A DNA stretch of 64,000 nt, from assembly GCA_016212095.1 (NCBI GenBank), contig JACRHH010000002.1, positions 58,997 through 122,996 of the forward strand, given 5' to 3'. The stretch comes from Nitrospirota bacterium (GTDB lineage Bacteria; Nitrospirota; Thermodesulfovibrionia; SZUA-242). The notes under the pieces are model-generated. The model had not been told where the DNA came from. It did not search any database and saw only the letters and a list, made by a program, of their open reading frames with translations. The translations under genes were made by a program, and so were the position numbers. This document shows, piece after piece, positions 52,184 to 60,452 of the stretch. Every line of letters starts with the position of its first letter. Positions within the stretch are counted from its first letter, which is position 1.

Positions 52184-53296
52184 ATGGGCGAGTTTTTCGA
52201 TCTCAAGTACGAAAGCGCCGTAGACCGGATGGCCCGCGAGGGCGTTTCACGGCGCGACTTCATGAAGTTCTGCACCGCCATGGCCGCCGCTCTGGCTCTT
52301 CCCGCTTCGATGGCTCCGAAGATTGCCGAGGCTATTGAAACGCGGAAAAAGCCGGTGGTGGTATGGCTCGAATTCCAGGACTGCTGCGGCAACACCGAAT
52401 CGTTCCTTCGCGCAAGCAAGCCGACGGTTGCCGAAATCGTTCTCGATGTCCTTTCCGTTGACTACCACGAGACGATCATGGCGGCTGCCGGGCATCAGGC
52501 CCATGCCGCGCTCGACGGCGTTGTTAAGAACCTGAAAGGCCAGTACATCGCCATTGTTGAGGGTTCCATTCCGATGAAGGACGGCGGAGTTTACTGCTGC
52601 ATCGGCGGGCGTTCGGCAATCGACATTGCCAAAACCGTATGCGGCAACGCGCTTGCAACCATCGCCGTGGGCAACTGCGCGTGGGACGGCGGACTGCCCG
52701 CGGCGGCTCCAAATCCAACCGGCGCTGTGGGCGTGGGCGCTGCCGTTCCGGGCATCACGCTTCTTAATCTGCCCGGCTGTCCGATGAACGCCGAAAATCT
52801 TACCGCCGTGGTTGTTCACTTTCTGACGTTCGGCACGCTTCCGGCCTGCGATTCAAAGGGCCGCCCTCTATTTGCCTACGGCAAGCGCATTCACGACAAC
52901 TGCGAGCGGCGGGCGCATTTCGACGCCGGACAGTTCGTGCGCTCATGGGGCGACGATGGCCACCGGAAGGGCTGGTGTCTGTACGAGATGGGCTGCAAGG
53001 GGCCGTCAACATTCGCCAACTGCCCAACGATGCGCTTCAACGAAAAAACAAGCTGGCCGGTTCAGGCCGGCCACGGCTGCATCGGCTGCGCGTCGGATAA
53101 TTTTTGGGACACCGCAACGCCGTTTTACAGGCGGCTGCCCAATGTTCCCGGCTTCGGCGCGGACGCAACCGCCGACAAGATCGGCGTCGGCGTTGTGGGC
53201 GCGGCTGCGGGCGCGGCTATCGCGCATGGAATCGGGCGGTTGATGTCGGGCAAGAAGGATGAGGAAACTTCAACAAATCGCAGGGAGGAAGGTTGA
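52184..53296 (+). CDS. hyaA: [NiFe] hydrogenase small subunit, Tat-exported, with altered proximal-cluster motif
   Basis: A 370-residue group 1-type small subunit carrying three FeS clusters. A Tat signal (SRRDFMKF, 22-29, then a hydrophobic stretch) exports the folded dimer. Distal and medial ligands are normal: [31 protein letters not shown] and GHGCIGC. The N-terminal proximal-cluster motif, usually QxCTGCTE, reads QDCCGNTE: Cys67 is kept, residue 70 is Asn and a Cys occupies position 68. A C-terminal hydrophobic segment ([17 protein letters not shown]) may anchor it. Operon order small subunit, large subunit, cytochrome b, protease is standard. Confidence 0.93.
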   Translation: MGEFFDLKYESAVDRMAREGVSRRDFMKFCTAMAAALALPASMAPKIAEAIETRKKPVVVWLEFQDCCGNTESFLRASKPTVAEIVLDVLSVDYHETIMAAAGHQAHAALDGVVKNLKGQYIAIVEGSIPMKDGGVYCCIGGRSAIDIAKTVCGNALATIAVGNCAWDGGLPAAAPNPTGAVGVGAAVPGITLLNLPGCPMNAENLTAVVVHFLTFGTLPACDSKGRPLFAYGKRIHDNCERRAHFDAGQFVRSWGDDGHRKGWCLYEMGCKGPSTFANCPTMRFNEKTSWPVQAGHGCIGCASDNFWDTATPFYRRLPNVPGFGADATADKIGVGVVGAAAGAAIAHGIGRLMSGKKDEETSTNRREEG

Positions 53297-53297
53297 A

Positions 53298-55001
53298 ATG
53301 GCGAAAATTGTTATCGATCCGATCACAAGAATTGAAGGGCATCTGCGCATCGAGGCGAAGGTTGAGGGCGGCAAGGTGGTTGACGCGTGGAGCTCAAGCA
53401 CCATGTTTCGCGGCATCGAACTTATAATGAAAGGGCGCGATCCGCGAGACGCCTGGGCTTTCGTCCAGCGAATATGAGGCGTTTGAACCACGGTTCACGC
53501 AACCTGCTCCGTGCGAGCGGTAGAAAACGCCTTGGGAATCACAGTTCCGGACAACGCCCGGATTATCCGTAACCTCATCACCGGAAGCCAGTACGTTCAG
53601 GATCATGTAATACATTTTTACCACCTTCACGCCCTCGACTGGGTTGACATCGTCAGCGCGCTCTCGGCTGATCCGGCCAAGACCTCCGCGCTTGCGATGT
53701 CGATTTCCGACTGGCATAACTCCAGCGCCACCTACTTTGCCGGAGTGAAGGCGAAGGTGAAGAGCTTCGTGGATTCCGGCCAGCTTGGGCCGTTTGCAAA
53801 CGCATATTGGGGCCATCCGGCCTACAAGCTTCCGCCTGAGGCGAACCTCATGGCGGTTGCCCACTACCTCGAAGCGCTCGACTGGCAGCGCGATGTTATC
53901 AAAATGCACGCCATTTTGGGCAGCAAGAACCCGCACGCGCAGACATATCTCGTGGGCGGCATGGCTATTCCGATCGACCCGAACAGCCAGAACGCAATCA
54001 ACGCCGACACCATCGCGTTCATGAAAAAGCTCACGGTGAAGGCGAAGGAGTTCGTGGAAAAGGTTTATATTCCCGATCTGCTTGCTGTCGCATCGTTCTA
54101 CAAAGACTGGGCGGCGCACGGCGCGGGCGTTGGAAACTTCCTTGCCTACGGCGAGTTTCCGAACGATTCGGTGTCGAACACCGAAAACCTCTGGCTGCCG
54201 CGCGGCATCATTTTGAACAAGGATCTTTCCAGGGTTCATCCGGTGGATCATTCAAAGATCGAAGAGTATGTCACACATTCCTGGTACGATGACGACGCCA
54301 ACAAGTCGCGCCACCCGTGGGACGGCAAGACCGCGTTCAACTACACCGGGCCGAAGCCGCCGTATGAATTCCTCGACACCGACGCCAAATACAGCTGGAT
54401 CAAGTCGCCGCGCTACGAAAACAGGGCGATGGAGGTCGGTCCGCTTTCAAGAATGCTGGTGGCGTATGCGTCTGGCCACAAGCGGGTGCAGGAGGTTGTG
54501 GGGCTTGTGCTTTCGAAGCTGAACGTGGGGCCGGAGGTTCTTTTCTCGACGCTTGGCCGGGTTGCGGCGCGCGGCGTTGAAACCCTCGTTGTGGCCGAGA
54601 AGGTTCCTCTGATGATCGACGAGCTTGTTGCCAACATAAAAAAAGGCGACTACCGGGTTCATGACGACACGAAGTGGGAGCCGTCCTCATGGCCCGCCGA
54701 GGCGAAAGGTTACGGCATGTTCGAGGCTCCGCGCGGGGCGCTTGGGCATTGGGTGAAGATCAAAAACGGCGCAATCGACAACTACCAGTGCATCGTTCCA
54801 AGCACATGGAACGGCTCTCCGCGCGACGCGGCTGGCGTTCGCGGGCCGTATGAGGCGGCGCTTATCGGCACTCCGGTTGCCGATCCGGAAAAGCCGGTCG
54901 AGATACTTCGCACAATTCATTCGTTCGATCCGTGCATGTCGTGCGCCGTGCATGTGGTCGATCCGGCGGGAAACGAAGTGACCAGCGTGAAAATCGTGTG
55001 A
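53298..55001 (+). CDS. hyaB: [NiFe] hydrogenase large subunit with two in-frame TGA codons at the N-terminal nickel-binding cysteines (predicted selenoprotein)
   Basis: The frame from ATG 53298 to 55001 would give 567 residues, the normal length. It is broken only by TGA at 53475-53477 (residue 60) and 53484-53486 (residue 63). The surrounding sequence [26 protein letters not shown] is the conserved L1 motif RICGVCTxxHxxxSVRAVE, so both TGAs replace exactly the two Ni-binding cysteines. The C-terminal L2 motif DPCMSCAVH (Cys546, Cys549) is normal and followed by 15 residues that the protease should remove. TGA is a normal stop in adjacent genes. Best reading: Sec60 and Sec63; a UGA-decoding tRNA-Cys is the alternative. 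Simple gene callers would split it at 53477 and 53511. Confidence 0.85.
53478..53531 (+). promoter_or_regulatory. SECIS-like stem-loop directly after the first TGA
   Basis: GGCGTTT (53478-53484) pairs perfectly with AAACGCC (53525-53531). Inside, CACGG (53489-53493) pairs with CCGTG (53509-53513) and GCA/TGC closes a small apical loop near 53502-53504. The apex lies about 25 bases after the first TGA and 16 after the second, within the range of bacterial SelB-binding SECIS hairpins, and the second TGA sits on the stem. Bacterial SECIS sequences are weakly conserved, so this is structural inference. Confidence 0.5.
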
Positions 55002-55016
55002 TCCGGAGGTCATGCC

Positions 55017-55703
55017 ATGAGCGCCAATACCATGAATGAAAAAATCGGATCGCAAAGACGCGTCTATGTTTGGGAGTTCCCGGTTCGGCTCACGCATTGG
55101 GTTAACGTCGCGGCCATAACCGCGCTTTCCGTAACCGGCTTCATGATCGGCGGCCCGCATGTGCATTCTGTGCATACGGAGGATTTCGCAATGGGCATGT
55201 TGCGGTTTATCCACCTGCTTGCCGGTTACGTTTTCGTTGCAAGCCTGCTCGTTCGGCTATACTGGGCGTTTGCCGGAAACGATTTCGCATCGTGGCGGCA
55301 TCTGTTTCCGTTTGGGCGGCCAAAGGCCTGTTCCGTTTCGGAAAACCTGAAATACTACCTTTTCATGGGTGGACAGCCGCCGTTTGCGGTGGGCCACACA
55401 GCGCTGGGCGGCGTGTTCTACTGCGTTATCTGCGTGGTTTACATCGTCATGTTCACCACCGGATTCGCGCTTCACCAGCAAAGCATCTATCCGGCCTTCG
55501 CCAAATTCATGGGCGGATGGATGTGGTGCTCGCTGCCGCTTCAGACCGTGAAGCTGGTTCATCACGTCTCGATGTACGCGATAATCGGCGCAGTGGTAAT
55601 GCACATCTATATCGCGATGTATCTGGACAGGGCCGAAAAGAACAGCCTGATCGGAAGCATATTTGACGGCTACAAGATACTCACCGGGCGGGAGAGGTGT
55701 TGA
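55017..55703 (+). CDS. hyaC: Hydrogenase b-type cytochrome subunit
   Basis: A 228-residue integral membrane dihaem cytochrome b that passes electrons from the hydrogenase to the quinone pool. Four or five helices are visible; likely haem ligands are His in VRLTHWVN, RFIHLLAGY, VKLVHHVSMY and VMHIYIAMYL. GGAGG precedes ATG 55017, 15 bases after the large subunit. Its presence marks the enzyme as a membrane-bound respiratory (uptake-type) hydrogenase. Confidence 0.92.
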   Translation: MSANTMNEKIGSQRRVYVWEFPVRLTHWVNVAAITALSVTGFMIGGPHVHSVHTEDFAMGMLRFIHLLAGYVFVASLLVRLYWAFAGNDFASWRHLFPFGRPKACSVSENLKYYLFMGGQPPFAVGHTALGGVFYCVICVVYIVMFTTGFALHQQSIYPAFAKFMGGWMWCSLPLQTVKLVHHVSMYAIIGAVVMHIYIAMYLDRAEKNSLIGSIFDGYKILTGRERC

Positions 55704-56308
55704 CCGAAACACCTTCCGCGCTCCGGACACACTCCGCCGCCGGGAATATGGCAGATCCCGGCGGCCGGTGTGAGGATTTTACCAACCGCCTTGAACAAGG
55801 CGGCGGGTTTACCAACCGCCCTGAACAGGGCGGCGGGATTCTGGTTCTCGGCCTCGGCAACATCCTGATGTCCGACGACGGGGCCGGTGTGGAGGCGGCG
55901 ACCAGGCTGCAGAAACGCTTCGCCCCCATTCCGGGCCTGTCCATCGTGGACGGCGGAACGCTTGGGCTCGACCTTCTGCCGATGATCGAGGACGCCACGC
56001 ACCTTCTGATTATCGACGCGGTTGTGAAATCCGACGACTCGCAGCCCGGCGAAATCGTCCGCATCGACGGCGACGACATATCGGCGTTTTTCTCCACCAA
56101 AATATCCCCGCACCAGATGGGCATGAAAGACCTTTTCTTCTGCGCCCGGCTTCAGGGCCGAATGCCGAAACATGCCGTGTTGCTTGGCATAACCGCCGGA
56201 AGCCTCGATGTTGGCGTGGGGCTCACGCCGCCGGTGGCAACGGCGGTTGATGCGCTTGTGGACGCGGCGGTGGAGGAGTTGAGGGGGTGGGGAGAGGATT
56301 GTCTGTGA
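55697..56308 (+). CDS. hyaD: Hydrogenase maturation protease with repeat-derived N-terminal extension
   Basis: A 203-residue HyaD/HybD/HycI-type endopeptidase that trims the large-subunit C-terminus after nickel insertion. The family core ILVLGLGNILMSDDGAGVEA starts only at residue 48. Residues 28-47 are two copies of FTNR[L/P]EQGGG encoded by a tandem palindromic repeat. GTG 55697 overlaps the cytochrome stop; ATG 55748 is internal. No start codon with a ribosome site adjoins the core, so the extension is probably translated. Confidence 0.88.
   Translation: MLTETPSALRTHSAAGNMADPGGRCEDFTNRLEQGGGFTNRPEQGGGILVLGLGNILMSDDGAGVEAATRLQKRFAPIPGLSIVDGGTLGLDLLPMIEDATHLLIIDAVVKSDDSQPGEIVRIDGDDISAFFSTKISPHQMGMKDLFFCARLQGRMPKHAVLLGITAGSLDVGVGLTPPVATAVDALVDAAVEELRGWGEDCL
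55736..55837. repeat. Palindromic and tandem repeats inside the protease gene
   Basis: A hairpin CCGCCGGGA / TCCCGGCGG (about 55736-55763) is followed by two 30-bp units (55778-55807 and 55808-55837), each TTTACCAACCGCC, TTGAACAAGG or CTGAACAGGG, CGGCGGG, with an internal palindrome around TGAAC. Both units are in frame. Confidence 0.8.
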
Positions 56309-56414
56309 GCGCCAAATGAGTTTTTCTGGGAGAAAGCTATATACTGACAACGGAAGAAATGCGGTTGGCAGCCGACAAGACAGATGACGAATTACGAGAT
56401 GCCGCAATAACACC

Positions 56415-57782
56415 ATGAACCGCGCCGTTGTCATAAACGTCGTCGGCCTCACCCGCTCGCTAATCGGCGACGCCACGCCGCGCCTGCGCGAGTTTCTTTC
56501 CGCGTCCGCCGACATTCGCGCCATAGCTCCGGCTGTCACGTGTTCGGCGCAATCGACATATCTCACCGGCAGGCTGCCGCGCGAGCACGGAATTGTAGGA
56601 AACGGCTGGTATTTCAGAGACTTGGGCGAGGTTTTCTTCTGGCGGCAGTCGAACCGGCTTGTGCAGGGCGACAAGATCTGGCACGAGGGCAAGCGGCGGA
56701 ATCCGGAATTCACCTGCGCCAACTCGTTCTGGTGGTACAACATGAACACCGACGCCGATTATTCGGTCACGCCGCGCCCGCTCTATCTGGCAAACGGCCT
56801 GAAACTGCCGGACTGCGCCTCCGACCCGCCGGAGCTGCGCGAGCGTTTCAACCGCGAGTTCGGCACGTTTCCGCTCTTTAAATTCTGGGGGCCAGCCACA
56901 TCAATCGAGGCGAGCGACTGGATCGCCAGGGCTGCCATGGCGATTGAGGAAGCGCACAGCCCCACGCTTCAGCTTGTCTATCTGCCGCATCTCGACTATG
57001 TGCTCCAGCGCGAGGGCCCGCGCGGAAACATCGCGCGCGACCTGGCCGAAATCGACACGCTATGCGGCAAGCTGCTGGACTTCTTCCGCTCGCGCGGACT
57101 TCGCGTGATACTGCTTTCGGAATACGGCATAACGCCGGTTTCGCGCCATGTTCACCCGAACCGCATCCTGCGCGAGGCCGGTTTGCTTGGCGTGAAAGTC
57201 GATCTTGGCCGCGAATACCTGGACACTTTTAAAAGCCGCGCGTTTGCTGTGTCGGATCATCAGGTTGCGCATGTTTACATCCGCAACGCCGCCGACATTT
57301 CGGCGATTAAAAAGCTTTTTACCGGCGTTCCGGGAGTCGAGCGCGTGCTTGACGAGGACGGGAAACGCGAATTCGGCCTCGATCACGAGCGCTCCGGCGA
57401 GCTGGTTCTTGTTTCGGACGCAGACTGCTGGTTCACGTATTACTTCTGGCTTGACGACGCCAAAGCTCCTGACTACGCCAGAACCGTTGACATCCACCGC
57501 AAGCCCGGCTACGATCCGTGCGAGCTGTTTCTCGATCCGGAGATGAAATTCCCGAAGCTGAAGATCGGCGCAACGCTGATGAGAAAAATCCTCGGTTTTC
57601 GCTACATGATGGACGTGATTCCGCTCGACGCGTCTTTGGTAAAAGGTTCGCACGGGCACGTGACCGACAACGACGCGGACGGGCCGATATTCATGACGAC
57701 CGAGCCGAAATTCCTCTCCGGCGGGCGCATGGAATCGGTTGATGTTTACGGCGCGATACTTGACCACGTGTTTCGTGATTGA
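56415..57782 (+). CDS. eboF: EboF-type alkaline phosphatase / nucleotide pyrophosphatase-like protein
   Basis: A 455-residue protein of the alkaline phosphatase superfamily (nucleotide pyrophosphatase/phosphodiesterase branch). The probable nucleophile is Thr42 in APAVTCSAQSTYLTG, with VYLPHLDYVLQREG, LLSEYGITPVSRHVHPN and KGSHGHVTDNDADGP providing metal-site residues. The N-terminal VINVVGLTRSL lacks the usual first metal Asp, a trait I associate with the EboF group. It starts a rightward run with a small membrane protein and eboC. Confidence 0.8.
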   Translation: MNRAVVINVVGLTRSLIGDATPRLREFLSASADIRAIAPAVTCSAQSTYLTGRLPREHGIVGNGWYFRDLGEVFFWRQSNRLVQGDKIWHEGKRRNPEFTCANSFWWYNMNTDADYSVTPRPLYLANGLKLPDCASDPPELRERFNREFGTFPLFKFWGPATSIEASDWIARAAMAIEEAHSPTLQLVYLPHLDYVLQREGPRGNIARDLAEIDTLCGKLLDFFRSRGLRVILLSEYGITPVSRHVHPNRILREAGLLGVKVDLGREYLDTFKSRAFAVSDHQVAHVYIRNAADISAIKKLFTGVPGVERVLDEDGKREFGLDHERSGELVLVSDADCWFTYYFWLDDAKAPDYARTVDIHRKPGYDPCELFLDPEMKFPKLKIGATLMRKILGFRYMMDVIPLDASLVKGSHGHVTDNDADGPIFMTTEPKFLSGGRMESVDVYGAILDHVFRD

Positions 57783-57791
57783 CGGGATGCG

Positions 57792-57800
57792 TGTTATACT
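57792..57800 (+). promoter_or_regulatory. Extended -10 promoter directly before the small coiled-coil gene
   Basis: TGTTATACT (TGn plus TATACT) ends 6 bases before ATG 57807. RNA would start at about the A of the ATG, giving a leaderless message, consistent with the missing ribosome site. Confidence 0.45.
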
Positions 57801-57806
57801 TTTGCC

Positions 57807-58070
57807 ATGTCCGTATTAACCATTCCGAGGATTCTGAGGGACAAGCTTGGCGAGGACGGCGCTGACGCGCTTGCCGAGGTCATTAATGTTGTTGAGAAGG
57901 ACGCTCACGGCGAACTTGCGTTGAAAGATGATATACGCGTTCTCGAAAGAAAACTCGATGCGCTGGAACACAAGTTGAAGCAGTATTTCATCATCTTGGT
58001 CTGTCTTCTCATTCTCCTGAATCCCCATGCGGTCGATCTGATCGCCAAGCTTTTTGGCGTCGTGAAATAA
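57807..58070 (+). CDS. Small coiled-coil membrane protein (DUF1640-like)
   Basis: An 87-residue protein: N-terminal helix TIPRILRDKLGEDGADALAEVIN, a coiled coil (about 40-60, DDIRVLERKLDALEHKLKQ) and one C-terminal transmembrane helix (YFIILVCLLILLN). This layout matches small DUF1640/CCDC90-like bacterial proteins of unknown role. It has no Shine-Dalgarno. It separates eboF from eboC and may be an unrelated insertion. Confidence 0.7.
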   Translation: MSVLTIPRILRDKLGEDGADALAEVINVVEKDAHGELALKDDIRVLERKLDALEHKLKQYFIILVCLLILLNPHAVDLIAKLFGVVK

Positions 58071-58101
58071 CTCCGCATTATCCGGCAGACACGCGCCGCC
58101 C

Positions 58102-58812
58102 ATGCAATTCAAACCATGGCTGGATATCTGCCGCGTCAGCAACCTGCCCACGGTCTGGACAAACGTTCTGGCCGCGCTTGCGGTGTCGGGCGGTGCGTGG
58201 AGCACCGGCGAATATCTTGTAATCGCCGCGTCGATGTCGTTGTTCTACACCGGCGGCATGTGCCTGAACGACATCTTCGACGCTGACCTCGACGCCGGAT
58301 ACAAGCCGTTTCGCCCGATTCCATCAGGCCGCATAGCGATGCGTTCGGCAGTCAGGTTTACCACCGGCCTTTTCATCGCCGCGCTACTCTTGCTGCTTGT
58401 AGCGTCCGATCTCTCCGGCGTTCCGGCAGGCATCGCGCTTCTTTCGCTCATAATCGCATACGACCGTTTTCACAAGGGCCGCCCGGTCACTGTGCTTTTG
58501 ATGGCCGGATGTCGGCTTATGGTTTTCGTTACAGCCGGATACGCCGCGTTCGGCGGCATGGAAAAAGCTGTCTGGATTGCCGGTGCTGCCCAGTTTGTCT
58601 ATATCGTGGTTTTAAGCGCGGTTGCGGTGCTTGAAAAACGCCTTCCTGGCGGCTTCGGCTTTCCGCTCATTCCGTACATGATCGCCGGAATTTCGCTTAT
58701 TGACGCTGCGTTGATCGCAGCTCTTGCGCCATCTCCCGGCATCATGCCGCTAGTCGCGGCATCCGGCGCGGCGCTCACAATCGCGGGGCAGAGGTTTGTG
58801 CGGGGAGATTAG
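58102..58812 (+). CDS. eboC: EboC-type UbiA-family prenyltransferase
   Basis: A 236-residue polytopic membrane protein of the UbiA superfamily, with about seven helices and the Asp-rich prenyl-diphosphate motif NDIFDADLDAGYKPFRPI (about 55-72). UbiA enzymes attach prenyl chains to acceptors; EboC is the prenyltransferase of ebo clusters, acceptor unknown. The second Asp-rich motif is reduced (AYDRFHKG). No ribosome site precedes ATG 58102. It ends 3 bases from the convergent pilS. Confidence 0.8.
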   Translation: MQFKPWLDICRVSNLPTVWTNVLAALAVSGGAWSTGEYLVIAASMSLFYTGGMCLNDIFDADLDAGYKPFRPIPSGRIAMRSAVRFTTGLFIAALLLLLVASDLSGVPAGIALLSLIIAYDRFHKGRPVTVLLMAGCRLMVFVTAGYAAFGGMEKAVWIAGAAQFVYIVVLSAVAVLEKRLPGGFGFPLIPYMIAGISLIDAALIAALAPSPGIMPLVAASGAALTIAGQRFVRGD

Positions 58813-58815
58813 CGA

Positions 58816-60444
58816 TTACGCCTGCTTTCGGCCCGGCGCACGTTTGGGCAGCCTCACCGTAAACACCGCGCCGCCTTCCGGCGGCGATTCGGCTGTAATC
58901 GCGCCGCCGTGGGCCTCGACAATCCGGTAGGCTATCGCAAGCCCAAGTCCGGTTCCATGTTTTTTGGTCGAAAAGAATGGGAAAAATATCCTGCCGATGT
59001 TTTCCATGGCGATGCCGGTTCCGGTGTCCGCCACGCGCGCAACAACGCCTTTATCATCCGCCCGCGCTCGCACCGACAGAACGCCGCCATCCGGCATGGC
59101 ATCCACTGCGTTCACTACAAGGTTCAGAAACACCTGTTTTAGCTGATCCTCGTCGCCGTCGATTTCAAGCCGGTCGTCGATCATTTCATCGACACGGATT
59201 TCCTTGCGGTGGCCGATCATGAAAACAGTTTCGCAAAGCAACGCCGACAGATCGAGCCGCGCCATTCGCGGCTCCGCCGGGCGCGCATATGAAAGGAAAT
59301 CGGTGATTATCCGGTTCAGCCTGTCCATCTCCTTCACGGCTATGTCCATGAGCTGAGCCGTGTACCGCCCTTCGGAGCCTGCTGAAGAGGCGCTTTCCTC
59401 CCTTATCATCTCGATCGAGCCCTTGAGCGATGCAAGCGGATTTCTTAGCTCGTGCGCGATGGACGCCGACATCTCGCCCAGCGCCGCAAGCTCGCGCTTT
59501 CTTCGCATCTCGATCTCCAAGGCGCGGATATCGGTCAGGTCGCGGAATATTATGATCCGTCCGATTGCTTCGCCTGTGCGGTTTTTTAGCGGCGATATGC
59601 CCAGACCGATAACGCGCGTCGCGCTGCCGCGCCTGAATTCACCCTCGATTCGCCCGCCTTCCGCATCCGAGATATCTATGAACGGCAGCAACCGCACTAT
59701 TTGCAGGCCATCAATCCCGTCGCCCAGAATTCCACGCGCAGCCGGATTGGCGGTAAGTATCGTTCCGGAAATATCGGTTGTAATCAGGCCGACCGGAATG
59801 TTTTCGATCACATCGCGGCTGAACGCCTTCAAATCAGACAGATCCACATGCGTGCGCTCAAGATGCTCCGTCACCCTGCGAAGCCGCGCCGCAAGATAGG
59901 TTGACAGATACGCCATGCTGTAGAAGGCGATTATGTGAATGAAGATGTTGTAGACGAAATATATCGGAGGAAAACCGGACGGCGCGGCGGTGAGAATTAG
60001 CCCGTTTGCCTGAAGGCCAAGAATGCCGCCGTAGACAACCGTGGCGAAGGACGCCACAAGGTATCCGCCGCGTCCGTGCAGGATGATGCTTGCCGATAGT
60101 ATCGTGAGCGGAAACGTGAAGGTGAACCAGCTTCCGATGCCGCCGCTCATGTAAACAAGAACAGCTTCCGAAAGAATGTCGCCGCAGAACTGGAGATAGG
60201 CAAACCTGACGTTTTCGCCCAATCGCTGGTAGAGCAGGGAGTAGACGATCGTGAGGCCGTAGAGGCCGACGATGAACGCGGAGAGCCAGTGCGGATAAGG
60301 AATCAGGCCGAGGCCGACATCGAGAATGACGCCCGCGCCAAAAAGAAGGGATACGAATCCGGCCCTGAAAAAGATGAGAGCCTTGAGCTTCGAGGCGGAC
60401 GCCGTCCTGAGCTTCGAAGCCAAGGCTCCCTGAATCATCGACAA
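58816..60444 (-). CDS. pilS: PilS-type membrane sensor histidine kinase
   Basis: A 542-residue kinase: six transmembrane helices (about 20-185), a PAS domain (about 195-310, IENIPVGLITTDISGTILTA), a HisKA domain with the phosphorylated His in SIAHELRNPLASLKG, and a HATPase domain (NLVVNAVDAMPDGG, GTGIAMENIG, GTGLGLAIAY). PilS phosphorylates PilR to activate sigma-54-dependent pilin genes. It is last of the pilB-T-C-S run; pilR is not beside it. Confidence 0.88.
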   Translation of the reverse strand: MSMIQGALASKLRTASASKLKALIFFRAGFVSLLFGAGVILDVGLGLIPYPHWLSAFIVGLYGLTIVYSLLYQRLGENVRFAYLQFCGDILSEAVLVYMSGGIGSWFTFTFPLTILSASIILHGRGGYLVASFATVVYGGILGLQANGLILTAAPSGFPPIYFVYNIFIHIIAFYSMAYLSTYLAARLRRVTEHLERTHVDLSDLKAFSRDVIENIPVGLITTDISGTILTANPAARGILGDGIDGLQIVRLLPFIDISDAEGGRIEGEFRRGSATRVIGLGISPLKNRTGEAIGRIIIFRDLTDIRALEIEMRRKRELAALGEMSASIAHELRNPLASLKGSIEMIREESASSAGSEGRYTAQLMDIAVKEMDRLNRIITDFLSYARPAEPRMARLDLSALLCETVFMIGHRKEIRVDEMIDDRLEIDGDEDQLKQVFLNLVVNAVDAMPDGGVLSVRARADDKGVVARVADTGTGIAMENIGRIFFPFFSTKKHGTGLGLAIAYRIVEAHGGAITAESPPEGGAVFTVRLPKRAPGRKQA

Positions 60445-60452
60445 CCTCTGGG

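Noticed and set aside
53475..53486. General reassignment of TGA to an amino acid in this organism
   Set aside because: Many genes in the window end at TGA in a coupled context (for example mraZ, the hydrogenase small subunit, the cytochrome b and murG), and no other normal-length gene was seen to need TGA read-through.
53511..55001. A separate, N-terminally truncated hydrogenase large-subunit gene starting at GTG 53511, with 53298-53477 as a pseudogene fragment
   Set aside because: Both parts are in the same frame, together cover the full protein without gap, and the only interruptions fall on conserved cysteine codons. A truncated protein would lack half of the active site.
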